Positions 37,814 through 53,100 of a DNA stretch of 64,000 nucleotides are shown one piece after another. The notes beneath the pieces were generated by a model. The model was not told the DNA's origin, searched no databases, and was given only the letters and a program-made list of their open reading frames with translations. The DNA lies in contig LS997565.1 of the NCBI GenBank assembly GCA_000469685.2, positions 25,847,272 to 25,911,271 of the forward strand. Reading direction: 5' to 3'. The DNA is from Haemonchus contortus. Taxonomy: Eukaryota > Nematoda > Chromadorea > Rhabditida > Trichostrongylidae. How positions within the stretch are numbered: the stretch's first letter is position 1; each line of letters starts with the position of its first letter. Both the position numbers and the translations under genes were made by a program.

Positions 37814-39307
37814 CTGCGAATCACAAATTACACTTGTGATTAGTTCACAGTACAAGTCTCTTGTTTTTGAAATTCTATTTCTGCAGAATCCATATTCGAA
37901 AACAGACAAGGGTCGTTCGTCTTGGATGATAATGAGCTTCACAAGAAAAGACGGAATAATATCTTTGAGTTCAACATGGCTGCTTGTAATTATTCTGATC
38001 ATCGAAGTTTTCCTCTCAATAGAAGTAATAGCCACCGCTGCCTTGACTTTTCCTCCAGCCCCTTTATTGCTGCGTGGTGGCCAACTATCGTCATTGTTCA
38101 CCACCCCCTTCAGGTATCTCCCAGGATTCTTGTATTGTGTACTGCAGTACTGCAAAATCTTTTATACATCTACACTCACTACGCAGATTCCCATTATTGA
38201 GCACTCCTGAGAGGCTCACACATCAGTTCCTCGCTTTTGAACAGAAAGTCACCACGACAGATGATTATGCACAGCAAATTCAGAGCCCTCTCTGTTGCCC
38301 CAAAAGTTCATGCCAATTTCAAAATTTTCCTTTGACTCAACTTTATTTTGTAAAAAATGCAACATCAATGTAAACAATATGCGCAATCACTACCATTAAC
38401 TGGCGCCAACGTTTTGGCAAGGTGTGGATGCATTGCCTCTAGAAGTCCTACGATTTCATGCTGAAAGAGAGAGTGATGTCGTTATTCAGATCTTCCGAGG
38501 AATCGTGTTTCTTGCTCGCAAGATGGCTTAGGCGCGGGCTACGAATCTGGTAGCCGGGGTTATTGTAGACTTTATTTTACGCCCGGCCGACTACTTTACG
38601 TCTGGGCGCTCCTCCTTTCCGTGTAAAAATACCGTGTCGCCTACGTTCCCTCCAAATTTGGATGCTCTGGTACAGTTAAACAGGAGGTAAAAATTTTGGC
38701 CGAGCACACACACACACCCACATGCATACTACGAACACTCCGGAACATGAGTTTAGTTCTGCTTAACTTATCTGAGTCTTTTTAGGAAAGCAGTTGGGCT
38801 GCGCACGATACCGTGCGCGTCCAATGGCTTCTCGAAAATGAATTCCCTCGAAGATAACCTGAAGCGTAATCGTCTTGGAACTCAGTAACCACCCTCTTCC
38901 AAAAATGGACAGCACCGCACTTCCACCTCAAATAATAGCGTCATAAGCCGTTTATTGGGAGCGCCCACTTCTAGCAAACTGCATTTGGCAACCATTCACA
39001 CTCTTTTATCCATATACTGACTGAGGCAACACAAAAAATCAAAAAAAAAGACCATCATTAAATTATTGTTTACCCCTTACCATTGTGGAATACCTTTATT
39101 TCACTGGAGATGAAATGGGAGTTTATTTACACTTTGAAATCTATCCCTACCCGTCGCAGCAGGCATTTGATAGCTATATATCGACGATCTCGAGGCCAAT
39201 ACATTGTTTGATGAAATTTCATGCAAAATCATGATAGGCAGGTCCATATTTACTTTTTTCGCGCTAACACCGCCCCCGGTGAGTAGAGTCATCTGCCATT
39301 AGTTCTT

Positions 39308-39480
39308 CTTTCTGCCGCCTACGTCTTTATCAAATTTGAACCCTCCACGTCCAAACTTACTATTTCCGAAGAAGCCCACCCCAAGTGGGCGGAATCCACA
39401 CCTGTCACCTACTGTTAGTTTTCCCTTTCTGCCGCCTACATCTCTACCAAATTTGAACGCCCCAGGTCCAAATTTACTGA
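39308..39480 (-). repeat. Imperfect tandem repeat with open minus frame
   Basis: Two 54-bp units (about 39308-39361 and 39427-39480) share TTTCTGCCGCCTAC and CAAATTTGAAC. On the minus strand they read SKFGPGAFKFGRDVGGRK and SKFGRGGFKFDKDVGGRK, so the substitutions mostly keep the peptide alike. The frame stays open for 125 codons (39676-39299). It could be a decayed glycine-rich repeat protein or a mobile repeat; I do not recognise it. Confidence 0.4.
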
Positions 39481-40020
39481 CAAACGGACAAACGTACAAA
39501 CAAACGGACGTTTGCGGTTTATATATAGTATGGATAATAACGAGTTCTATGAATTTCTCCTTTGTTAGTATGCCAGACACCGCATAGAAGATTACTGCAT
39601 GGTGATCAGCATCGTTAAGTTGTTCTCTGTACCATTCCCACGAGTATCCTAACAATAAGATCAGAATACTTTGCACACCTTACTGGGCTGCCAGGACATG
39701 ACTCAGCCAATTTTTTTCAATACATTAATTAGTTCGCGATTATGGTATATTGATTTAACGAACACATCAAGAGTTTATTCGAAAGAAAATCGGATACAAA
39801 TCGCCACTAAAAATATCGGTATCTTCCAAGAAAAGTGCGTGTAGGTGGTGTCTATGCGAAATACTTCATAATGAAAGACACAAAACTGCAAGCGCAAACC
39901 AGTTGTGGTTTCATTTGTACGATTGAGCTTCGCACCTCACGGTGACTTTATGTTAGTTAGGAGTGAATACTTCATGTTCACCATCCTGTTCGCATGCTGT
40001 TAATAAGTGAGTAAGAATTA

Positions 40021-40221
40021 TTAACTGAGGGGGATCAGACAACAGTAAGATAGTGAAGCTTTCATAAAATTTTGGTTTTTCACAGCAAGCATACGCGAAC
40101 CATTGTCTAAAAGCTTTATTTCCGCTAAAATTGATAAGTTCAACGATCTTGCAGTCAAAAGTTCTGTAATAATGCCAGAAAGAGCTGTTTCACGTGTTGC
40201 GCTCCTCATTTTACATTTCAC
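40021..40221 (-). CDS. Candidate terminal exon, unknown
   Basis: Acceptor CATTTTTGTGTGCAG is followed by 66 open codons to a stop (VKCKMRSATRETALSGIITE...). The splice site is good but composition and family give no support. Confidence 0.2.
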   Translation of the reverse strand: MKCKMRSATRETALSGIITELLTARSLNLSILAEIKLLDNGSRMLAVKNQNFMKASLSYCCLIPLS

Positions 40222-40486
40222 CTGCACACAAAAATGAAACTTCCAACCACTACTTAGGAACTTTTCTAGCTGCTTCACTTTTATAATGTTGCTAACGTCC
40301 TCAGTTGTCCTTTCCTCGCTTTATAAAACAATATAATGACCATGGAACCTTTACACCTGACCAAGGTCGCCTCTGACAGAGGTGCTGCAAAACAATCAGG
40401 AAAAGCTCTAGTAAGAGAAGAAGCATCCAGGTTGGAGGGAAGAAGAACGCCGCATGTCTGACTTCAGAAGGGATAAATGCAAAAAT

Positions 40487-40747
40487 GGGGGTGTGGTGCG
40501 TTAGGAACGAAATGGTCGCATCGCGGTCAGAGGGGCGTCGCCCGCGAAGGAATGCAGCAGGATGCAGCAGTAGGTAAGAAAAACAAACACAAAAGTACGA
40601 ATAGTAGATTTATGCATAAAATAATAATCGCATATCGATTGAGTTGTACGAAGTACACTAGAGCCGTAATTACGGCGAATGAGTGGTCCGCGACAGCCGC
40701 GTGCGGCGAATCGATTACTCAAAATCGTTCCTAACGCCCGTCTCCCC
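40487..40747. mobile_element. 261-bp MITE with CGTTAGGAACGA termini and AAAAAT duplication
   Basis: The left end GGGGTGTGGTGCGTTAGGAA and the right end (reverse complement) GGGGAGACGGGCGTTAGGAA share GGGG and GCGTTAGGAACGA. Both sides are flanked by AAAAAT (40481-40486 and 40748-40753), a 6-bp target-site duplication. The interior is GC-rich near both ends and AT-rich in the middle. The related solo end at 48803-48824 shows that the family is dispersed. Confidence 0.75.
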
Positions 40748-40803
40748 AAAAATGGCGAGCCTGCCCCGCTTGGATTGCAGGTCGGCAGTCTTCTACACGG
40801 TTG

Positions 40804-43497
<2,694 letters not shown>

Positions 43498-43627
43498 ATC
43501 GTCGCCGCCAAATGTCTGCAAGTGATTCGAAGCTCTCCATTTGTGGCTCTCCAGTTCAAGCTCCGACATCGTTGACATATTCGGAGGTCGACCGGATGAA
43601 ACAAATCTATTATAACAAGCCTATTAG
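43498..43627 (+). CDS. Candidate exon, unknown protein
   Basis: Acceptor CATTTCAAACAG and donor TTAG/GTATAG enclose 130 nt with an open frame reading RRRQMSASDSKLSICGSP, then TYSEVDRMKQIYYNKPIR. The frame also continues past the donor to a stop at 43760. No family is recognised. Confidence 0.28.
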
Positions 43628-44989
43628 GTATAGCATTTTAAGACATGGGGCAGTATGCTTAGGTTGCAAGAAGTCCAAACCTGAAGGCTATTGCTTGTGT
43701 GCCCCGCTCGACGTGGTAGGGTGTGTATTGTGTTTTGTATATAGAAACCTTGAACTTTAGATCAGAAGCTTCATTGTACATGAATGATACTTTTTATAAT
43801 ACCTATTCGTAGGAACATGTGCGTGTCTGTGTTTGTAGCAGTAAATTCTTGTAGATTATCAATGAGCAAAAGTATTTCTCTACAATAACGAGCATTAAGT
43901 AAGGTTTCGGATATCATTCAGTGTGCAATAATTTACTCCAAGAGAGCATTAGATGAGTAGAGGGCATGAGTCCTTTTGGGTCCAAAGGGTCCCGAGTCGA
44001 ATACCGTAAGACGCGCGCCAACAGCAAGGCTGCATATCAGCAAATCCCATTTTCTTCAGCGCCCGACACTGGCGTTGCGTTCACATTTCATGATTACCTT
44101 TGATTCGACTTGTATTATTATCTCGCAATTTCTCGTTATCACATCTATCGTATATTTGTTTCTCATCAGTATCATCGCCCGAACACTTAGTACGCCTGTA
44201 TAACCGCGTATGCGATTTACGTGGGAGTGACGGTACAGAGCGGAGTGTATCAGAGAGCATCCTCCGAATTCTGCAGAATTTCTGCAAACAATACATTTTA
44301 CTTCACGGCATAACCTCATTTGAATGCCCAGATTTTCACCCGCCACATATACGACGCATGAAAAAGGGACTCTGGGCAAGGACGCGCACCTGATTTCTTG
44401 CAGCTAGGGGTCACGTGATGCATTTTTGAAAATGGCGCGCAAACAATATCGCGCTCCAATGCCAGAGGAATAGAAGGGAAATAACTGAAACCGCTACGCG
44501 ACCGCGCGCTGACGGCGATAGATGCTCTCCGATGCGTTCCGCTCTGTAGAACCACTCATTTACGTGGTCGACAAGGCTGCGCGCCTCAGAAATAATAAAA
44601 TATTATTTTCCCTAATAGTTCATTTTTATCCTTATATTACCAACGTTCACTCAAAATCATTCCTAATTCATTATCCATCGTGATTGAGTTTTCATTAATT
44701 ACTCGACAAACTTACCGTGCAGTCGTACGCATATTTCACTGCGTATCCTTATAGTACAACCGATATCGAACAATCACCTACCTCAACATGATGACAGCTC
44801 CATTCCACTGATGCACTCTCTTAATAATTACAAGTAATTGATACACTACTATACTAACACTAGATTATCTTCCTTCCATGGTATTAACCACAAATCCCCT
44901 AACTACTCATCCTTTATCTCACTGCTGACAACCACACTAATTGGCATCATTAGCCTATATAACATCAACTAGCACCGTTGCTTTCAGAC

Positions 44990-45790
44990 CTTGGTTGCGC
45001 TCTTGTATACTTTATGCTCTTTTCGTCTTTATAGGAGCAAGATGCTCCTCCAACGGTTCGCGTCGGCGAGCCACTGAGACATTGTCTTTTCCGATGTGAA
45101 GCTATTTGCTTCGGAGTCTACCTTCAACCGTCAAATAGATAGAGTGCTCTGCTCGACAGCAGAAGAGGCTTACAAGAGGGGAAGAATCTATGTACGCTCT
45201 AGATGTGCAGAAACAATCATGGTTTGGGCAGCGATCACCTACAAAGCGAAGTCCCTGCTGGTTTTCATCGACAAATGTTAAAATCAAGACGGAAGTCTAC
45301 TTGGAGAGCGTGCTGAAAGACGTCTTGCTTCCATGGACAAAATATCACTTCTTCTGTAGACTGTTCGTGTTCCAGCAAGTTTCAGCACCGGCTCATAGAG
45401 CGAGGGTGGTGCCGAAACACCCACCCAGGATTTACTAACGCTCAGGATTGGTCCTCTAATAGCCTTGATCTGAATCCAATGGATTATTCCGTATGGTCGC
45501 TATTGGAGAGCAAAACCTGCTCTAAGCAACACCACTCAATTGATTCATTGAAGAGGGACGTGCTCAGAGCATGGGAAGAAATACCTTTGGGGTTTCTTCG
45601 CGCCACAGTGACGCCTTCCCCTTACGTCCGAGGGCCGTGCTCGAGTCTATGGAGGGAGTTTCGAAATTTGATTTGAGTATGTGTAATGGCTTCATATAAA
45701 TAAAGTGTATAGAAAACTTAGTCCTCAATCCATCGTTTACCCGATTTCACAGCGGTGCATATTTGAGCAAGTAATTTTGGTGCACCCTGT
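44990..45790 (+). mobile_element. Tc1/mariner-type element (maT/mori-like), left end lost
   Basis: The right terminus is ...CAAGTAATTTTGGTGCACCCTG followed by TA, the form of a CAGGGTG-type inverted repeat. The matching left terminus is not present, so the element is 5'-truncated near 44990. The interior encodes a broken plus-strand transposase whose words (SDVKLF, MVWAAIT, VFIDKC, AHRAR, LNPMDYSVWSLLE, SLKRDVLRAWEEIP) match the maT/mori (D,D37D-like) branch of the superfamily. Confidence 0.75.
45075..45676 (+). pseudogene. maT/mori-like transposase pseudogene with lost catalytic Asp
   Basis: The fragments are in order but spread over frames. The first motif has become SDVKLF (normally SDEKLF, so the Asp stays and the next Glu is Val). 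The second motif QQDSAPAH has become QQVSAPAH, so the catalytic Asp is Val. The third motif LDLNPMDYSVW is intact. The C-terminus (PLGFLRATVTPSPYVRGPCSS) is a decayed form of the usual arginine-rich tail. The loss of one catalytic Asp and the frameshifts make it inactive. Confidence 0.8.
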
Positions 45791-46219
45791 ACTGCTGGGG
45801 ATCTGACTGCACGTCAGATTCGCACAGTATTCGGCTATATTACAACGAATAACATTTTGAGGAATCGCATTCGCAATATTAAGATTCCAGATAGAGATAC
45901 TTCACCTGCGCGTTCCTCAGACTCCGAAGTGGAGTGATGTATAGTCCACATACTCTGAACATTGCTAGACTTAGTGCAACACACAACGCAATCGTTCCAT
46001 AATCTTGCGGTCATCTTGATCAGGATTCAGCCTCTGGATATAAGAGACACGCATCCTATGGGATGGATTCATGAGTTAACTCGTGGTATTACATCGATTA
46101 ATATTAACAGGGACTTATTACAAAACTCATGTTACCTAGGTTGTTCCAAAGAAATCAAGATCAGGCCTATTCCATATTCGCTGTGCAAGTATTCGATATC
46201 ACGAAGATACCTTTACAGA

Positions 46220-47300
46220 GATGTTACAACACAGCTCAGCAGTTACCGCACATGCTACGCGGATGGTTAGAGTAATGGAAACACACCAGATGGTGCACTT
46301 CATGGACCGCGATAGGGTTCAAGTGACCCTTCAAGTTCGCAAGCCGGCACAGTCCTACCATGACCTGAGGAGCCTGAAACCTACATGCAGACCTTTCGGT
46401 GGTAGCGCGACAACTTCTCAGAGACACTGATGGTCAGGACAACGGACGAGTATCTGCAGACGTCCATCTTAGACAGGCCCCTGCAAGAGGAAGCCCGTCC
46501 TCCCATACAGGTAGAGCAGTAGAACTCCCTCAAAGAGCCATTACTATTCAACATATAGAGTGAGTACACACCAAAGACGCAGAGTGTTGCAGATTCCCGT
46601 GTTTCCCCCGAGGCTGGACGTGAGTCCGCCCTCTCCTGCAGGATCGGAGGCGAACACGCGGGCCCAGGCAAAAGGAGGCACAATGCAGATGGTGCAATGC
46701 GTGAGACCGAGCCTCCATTAATGAGGCCACGGTATGACATACGATCCGATCAGTTAGTCATAGCTCGTCTCAACGGTCGGTCGCATGCCCCGACCCAGCC
46801 TAAAAATACTTCAGGTTTCCAGTGCTGAAGGATGTCGAGACTTGCGCCTTCTGCAGTCTAGAAGCGCACTTCAGTTATGATTGCGACCGGTACTCATACC
46901 TCAGCGACAGGGCGCACCGAGCAGAGGGTTTTGGGATCTGTTGCAACTGCATCAAGCATTACGAACCTTGCATTCGCAAAGAGCCCCGCAAGAGGGCCAT
47001 CACAGGTCATTCTGTGTCCTTGACTGGTTCGCCATTTAAAAATTGAATATGACACCGCAATCCTTTTATGATCGCTTGAGGCCCGGGCCCCTCCTCTCAT
47101 GCGCCCACTCGTAGACCGCACCACTGTACTCGCTTCGAGCAGGGCAAGGACGGAGAAGCTGACCGTTCTGGGCCTTCAGACAACACCTTTTCCTAGGAGA
47201 CCCCCTTCAGGTCCCTCCACCTCGTATTCAAGGCACCAACGGGAATTGTCTCCTGCCAAAAGTGATGAGTCCTGGCGAGGCGAAGACAGTATCACACACT
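46220..47300 (+). pseudogene. Retrotransposon gag-like relic with CCHC zinc knuckle
   Basis: An open segment at 46822-47046 encodes CAFCSLEAHFSYDC, an exact C-x2-C-x4-H-x4-C zinc knuckle, followed after 18 residues by a second cysteine cluster CCNCIKHYEPC and a basic stretch. Two adjacent knuckles of this style are usual in the gag proteins of nematode BEL/Pao-type and related LTR retrotransposons. The upstream sequence (46220-46820) is basic and proline/glutamine-rich but broken by stops in every frame, and no reverse transcriptase or LTR was seen. A divergent host zinc-knuckle gene is the alternative. Confidence 0.5.
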
Positions 47301-47305
47301 GACGG

Positions 47306-48518
47306 TTGGCGCATGAGTCTTTGCTCATTTTGCATTTTTTCAGTTTTAATTTTTTCCTCCACAACAACTAACAGTTAACAAATATATGCACCATCATTAT
47401 CAATAACGTGTTGCCATTTATCAGGCAACTCTTGGATCCCGCTTGCATAGAAGTCCCGAGGTTTCGAGGAGAAAAACTCGCCGAGGAGCTTCTCAAGTTT
47501 GTTCATATGTATAATCTAACCTCTTGTTCCTTAAATGATAAGATAACGAGAGGAACAAGTGATAATCAGCTGGAGCCAGACCTGATGAATAAGGTAGGTG
47601 GGTCAGGACATGCCATCCCAAGCCTTAAAATTTTTCTGGGTCTCCTTCGCAATGTGTAGCCGAGCATTGTCGTGGAGAAAGTATATTTTCCACCGTTTCT
47701 CTCCTAGAGGTGCAGCAACACGATCCAACTGAGCACAGTATACTTCGCGGTGACAGCGGAGTTCGGTGGCAGCAACTCCCAGTGAATGGTTGGTTTTGAA
47801 TTCCAGCAAACGCTGAGCATTGCCTTCTTGGGATGAAGTTCTGATCGGGAATCAATTCCATGCTGTCTTCGTCTAAACCATTGGCGATTCCTCGTGTAGT
47901 TTACGTAGAAAGCCGGTGATCAAGTTGTTCAGCCATGTGAAGGTGCGTCGGAAAGTCAACAAGTTCAAATGTGCGCCTCTTCTCATTTGGAGCTGGTATC
48001 CACTTAGCTGATGAGGTGTCCATACTCCGTATCTCCATGTCTTTCTGAGGCGATGCAAGTGGGCAGCTACTGTCTTGTGGTGGCTATTAAGCTCCTGTGC
48101 AGGCTCGCGGGTACTACGTCTAGAAGCTCCTTCAACCAGCTTCTAAGGGGATCGTCATTCAGCTCATCTGGTCTCCCTGATCGTGCTTCTTCGGTCAGTC
48201 GAAGTGACCATTTTTAAACTTTAGTGCCAATTTTTCGCCGCGTTATAGGAGACAGTAGAGAGTCCCATCGCATCTCATGTGTTCCTTGTCGCATGCTTCG
48301 CACTGACGTTTCTTCTGAGCTCATAAAGTAGAAGCACTCTAACTTGCTTTGAGTCGAGAGCGATTGTTTCAGCCATGACCGTTGCGTAATGCTGCGGCGG
48401 ATATATAGTGATGAGCGCATTGACCTGCACTAACAAACGTTTCGCAATGAAGACGTCAGAGCAAGTCCCAAAGATTTCTTAGCATGGAAACCAAAAAGTA
48501 CAAAGACCTGTGCGCCAA
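47306..48518 (-). mobile_element. Mariner element 3 (TTGGCGCA-type, full length, non-functional)
   Basis: This 1213-bp element has imperfect terminal inverted repeats: the left end TTGGCGCATGAGTCTTTG pairs with the right end TTGGCGCACAGGTCTTTG (reverse complement), 15 of 18 matching. No TA duplication is obvious. The minus-strand transposase shows YGVWTPHQLSGYQLQMRR, TFTWLNNLITG, YFLHDNARLHIAKETQKN and ADYHLFLSL. It lies directly after the gag-like relic and probably inserted into or beside it. Confidence 0.85.
47530..48420 (-). pseudogene. Mariner 3 transposase pseudogene
   Basis: The DNA-binding and linker part is open at 48058-47873 (WTPHQLS, FTWLNNLITG). The first catalytic motif that should follow ITG (GDEKW) is missing: the next readable words are YVNYTRNRQW in another frame, so a small deletion removed it. 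HDNARLHIAKETQKN (second Asp) is present at about 47690-47640 and ADYHLF (third Asp) in yet another frame near 47550. Several frameshifts and stops separate these pieces. Confidence 0.8.
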
Positions 48519-48802
48519 TTTTGTAATATGCAGAGATGGTATAAAACATTTCCATTAATGCAAAATATTCCATTTATTTTTATAATCCAACTATCCAAAT
48601 ATTTAACTCAGTCGTACGACCGACTAGTTCAGTTTGAGATTTATAATACAGTCTGAGTGATTCACAATATGATCTCGACGATTCGGGTGTTCAATACACC
48701 TAGAGTAATGCGATACAGTCTTTTAATACATGTAGGTCGGCGAATCGTACCGGCGACGTAGGAGGCCAGAAAGTAACCTAGAGTGACAGAAGGGTTTAAC
48801 TT

Positions 48803-48824
48803 GGGAGACGGGCATTAGGAACGA
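48803..48824. repeat. Solo end of the CGTTAGGAACGA MITE family
   Basis: GGGAGACGGGCATTAGGAAC followed by GA matches the right-end inverted repeat of the MITE at 40487-40747 with one substitution (G to A). No partner end was found within about 300 bp on either side. Confidence 0.5.
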
Positions 48825-49659
48825 GAAATCATTTATCCTCCACCAGTAATGTTGAAATTCCAGCAGCTGCTCCTAATTATCTGTGAACAAATAGCGTTTC
48901 AAATTCTCCGAATTATACGATTTCCGGGAAATCACCACATCTCAAGCTTCTGTCACGAATTAATTCAATCAGGTCGAATCAGCGACAAAAGTTAATGAGC
49001 CATTAGAATGGGTGATAATCCGTCTTGGAGAAGATCATCAATTGTTCAGCACTCATTTTCGTCTTTTGAGGGTCTATACCTGTGACGTTTCTTGTGATCA
49101 TTTGAGGATTTATCAGACAGACTACAAAGTTTATGCCCGTCAAACTAACAGACAGCTCGTATGGAGAGTCCTAATCACGAGTCCGCCTCGATTTGTGGAA
49201 GTAAAAAGCTTACATATGGCATTGCCAAGAAATATGTGGTCTGAAAAATAAGCTCGGGAAGAGGTCGTAGCTCAGTAACATCGCTCTCCTCGACATTAAT
49301 GGACACGATTCTCGCTGCGCAATTTTTATTCCATATTTTACCTTGACAACACCATGTACATATGAAAAAGGGAGCGTTCAAACGTTTCGTAGTGATGCGA
49401 AACGTGCCGGAAGATCGATCCCTCTTTCTTCACTTCGAGCCCCTGGGGCGATGGTCTAATATGGAAGGTGGTGGTCCATTGTTAGCGATGTTATGTATTC
49501 TACCGGGGATGGATTAGCTGATACGCTCATGAATGGACCATGCATTGATTAATAGATACCTGGCCGTCCTAGTGACTGAAAGCCATGTCGGAATATACCC
49601 TTGTGAAAAATGACACTACCGAGTAACCAATCTATGTTTACGGAGCATAAACGATGTTT

Positions 49660-50137
49660 AAAGGCACAGTTTACGATTATTTTGAGGTACCAGTTTTCAT
49701 TGGAAAAACGGAAGTATAGATTGGAAGTAGTTCATCGGTAGCGAAGAAAGCGAGAGAGATCGCTGATTTCGAGAGAAATATGGCTTTTCAAAAGTAGGGA
49801 AAATAGAGGTGGAAGGCGTATTCGGACGAGATTTCAGATATTGCAATTGCACAACGAGCTGACTACATCAAGCTAGAACTGTACAGAACTGTCTTTCACT
49901 GTCGCTATGGGTCATGACAAATTGTTTAAACCTCCTACATGGTTTCCCTTGTGATCAATGCAGCCTCTACAGTGCCGGTGAAACTCGTTTGAGGATACAA
50001 CGGACCGATCTTTGAGCCTTTATAACTTTCTAACTGGACCGTTTTCCGACCTAATAGTGCCATATATGGTATACGCAGGGGCCTCAAATTCCTCCTGTGA
50101 GGGAATCTCAGAAACCATTTTTATCTGTGCCTTCAAA
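49660..50137. mobile_element. AAGGCACA-type MITE, copy 4
   Basis: 478 bp, left end AAAGGCACAGTTTACGATTA and right end (reverse complement) TTTGAAGGCACAGATAAAAA. It shares GGCTTTTCAAAAGTAGGGAA, GAGCTGACTACATCAAGCTA and GGGAATCTCAGAAACCATT with copy 1, to which it is closest. Confidence 0.8.
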
Positions 50138-53100
50138 GCAAACGTAAGACTGCGATCTGCTCATTTCCTAAAATCTCTGCCAATTTCGTGTTTTATTCAT
50201 TTTCTTTGTTATTTCATGGCTCCGTCGGCTCCATTACAACAGCCGAATGGAACATCTGTTACCCATCGAAACTCACATAGCCAACAAATCGAGCTTTTAA
50301 GCCGTATTTTAACCGCAATATAAGAGCCGCCTGTGACAGCTGCATAAATGAAAACTTCATGAATAAATTCAAACTTCATGCGGTCACTAATGGTCCAAAA
50401 TAGCTGTGTAAACTAGTGGCCGGCAGCGTTTGCTCTAGATGAGCTTTTTCTTACATTCCGTTTTTCCATGATTACAATTGCCAAAAACGAAACAGTACAA
50501 TAAGCAGCGGATATTCTTCCGCCCACTAGTCATCTACTATTTATTAGCCTCATCAGCTTGAACCAGTATACAAGCAATTTCTTCCGGGGAGTTTAAGCGC
50601 TAGGAAAAAAGGTTTCGGAAGCCGAGTGTCCTGACGCGAAAACATTCGTTATTGGCTACAAGCCTGGATGAAATTGCCACGACCACATATGTGTGACAGC
50701 TCAAAAGGCAACTTTCATCGTAAGCAAACAAGCGGAGCAAGTTCACTTGAAGGTGAGAAGCAATGAGTTACAATCAGATCTAACTCCGACCAAGCTGTGC
50801 AGCTGCACGATGGTAAAGAGTGAGCGGAATATAAAGTTTCATCTCATCAAAATCTCGTTATAGAGCTTTTCTGTGGGAAAAACCTATAACGAAAGATCTG
50901 TCCTCAAAAATGAAAACTTTTCCGCAGTACATTCAGATCGAAACAAAAACTCTTATAGTTTGCGCTTTTCAATGTGAAAGTTCAAGTTGTTTAGGTTGAG
51001 GTCAATGTGCTGCACTTGAAAAAGTAAGGCTTTAACTCGGCCAATTCTAGGCAGATTATGCGCTGCCAGAATATGTAGTGTAGAACTGCGAAAAGATCCG
51101 ATTTGAAGAGGTCCTGAGTTTGAAGAGGTTTTGTTCCGGTGAGTGATCTTCTGAACAGAACTGCTTTATTGCGCTAATGCTATTAAAGCTACGGAGGTTG
51201 AACGGGATACTCCCTTGGATCTCTGCTGCCCTCGTCAGAACGTTACCCATTGAAGCCCATTCCTCCTCTATTTTCGAAAACCTCCGGGAAGGTATTCCTG
51301 AAGAACTGCACTGCATTCGATTAGAACTGTTCTCATGAGGGGAGAGGAACCTGATTAATACGATTTGAATGGACAGCAACGAAAGGTCCTCTCCTTATAA
51401 GAGAAAAGCATTGGAGATCCTCTTCTACGGCATGAGCGATTGGGTTAGGAGCAAAGAAGACTCGGCAACGACACTCGACATCTTGACATCTTTGGGATAA
51501 CCTCAAAAATATCCATTGTTCAATTCAAGCCATTCCAACCGATCGTCATAGAAATTACAGTTTCCTGAGCACTCTCTGCAAATAAATATAACAATCCAAA
51601 AACTATATGAAATTGGCTATTATTAAAATGATACGCGTTGGTCAAACATGTACTTGCGCCTATGGAGTTCCTGCCAACGAATAGTTCAGCTTCTTGTTCT
51701 CTGATCTAGGAACCTGGGGAAATTGCTCCATTTCTACCTCTGCCCTTGTGTTCATCGCTTTTTATTCTTTGAAAAAAAGTGTAAATTCGTTCTGTTAGTA
51801 AACATTCATCACAGCTAATTCCTCATAAGCTAACAGAATACTCATTTTGTACGGATATGCACCGCAAAGTCGCTGTTTCCAGCTGAACAGCGATTGGCCT
51901 CTGTGATTTGTGATCAAATTACAAGAACATGGCTGTGAAATGTGAGCCCATGATAATAAACGAGAGAGAAGGAATCTCAGCGATTTGAGGGACACGGTGA
52001 AAGTTTTCTGGATAGATTCAGGTGATGATCAGCCGAATTGTTTTTCAAACAACTAGAACAATGAACTAATCCTCCTAACTCCATCCAAACTACAAATACT
52101 GAAGTCCACATCTGTAATTCACGTCGATGGGTGCTCGTGCCATGCCAAGTGCACAAACAGCGCATCCCGGAGGTTGGAACATGGTGCAACCTATTCAAAC
52201 CGAGTATAAGCCGATTCTGGTTACTTTTTCTTCAGTGATATTCGATTTGTCATCTCTTATAAATGGATCTGCAATGGGTCTATTGGAAGACTGGCGCCTC
52301 AAAAATGCTTCCTAAATTCTAATCACTCGATTACGTGAACGTATCATCAAAGGTAGAGGAGTAGAGCGCTCGTCGAGCGCCGTACTTCCTCTCTACCGTC
52401 TACGAAACTGAAATAGCTCACAAAGTGTTCAACAACAGGAAAAGGTAGCTGCAAGATGATTGTTCCAACATCTTATTGGACGTCTGGGCACATTCAGAAG
52501 ACGTTTCTTTAAGGTTAGCCAAGCATGAGTGATTGGGGCATCCTTCATCGTTTAGCCTGCATTTGCGCTGCAATGTCTGTTGCGGATTCTGCCCGAACAT
52601 GCTTTAGAGCAGCCAAATGAAAGCGAATCATTTTTCACATGTGAAAGCTCAAGCAGCACATACTTATCGATTCCATGTCCGGAACTTGAACTGAGTATAA
52701 TGTAACGTTTTCTGGTGGACCATGTCGGGAGCACGAATTTGTAGTGAAAATCTGAGATTGGATCGTGCAACAAGAACGAACCTCATCCGTCTGAGATCAC
52801 CATGGTCTTGAAGGTCAAGCTACTCTAATCAGAGTGCAACCAATATCCTACGTCACTATAGCTCTGCGATTCTTTGTCGATTTCTTGCCGACCTCTTTCG
52901 CTCTCGAAGGTGTAAGATCCCTCCCCGAGGGGCGTGTCCATGAAATGCGGTTTTGACTTGGGCAGCATCGATTCTGGACTTTACCGACGACATGCTGCTA
53001 GCGGTCTTCAGGTCCTTGTAATCAACTACATCCGTCCATCATCCAGCAACTTCCGTATTGCAGACCTCTGTCAAGGCCGGCCGTTTCTTAACGACTTCTG

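Noticed and set aside
37620..38210. 196-codon plus-strand ORF, the longest of the window
   Set aside because: The minus strand of the same interval has a better acceptor site and more protein-like content, and the plus frame shows no domain; neither is secure.
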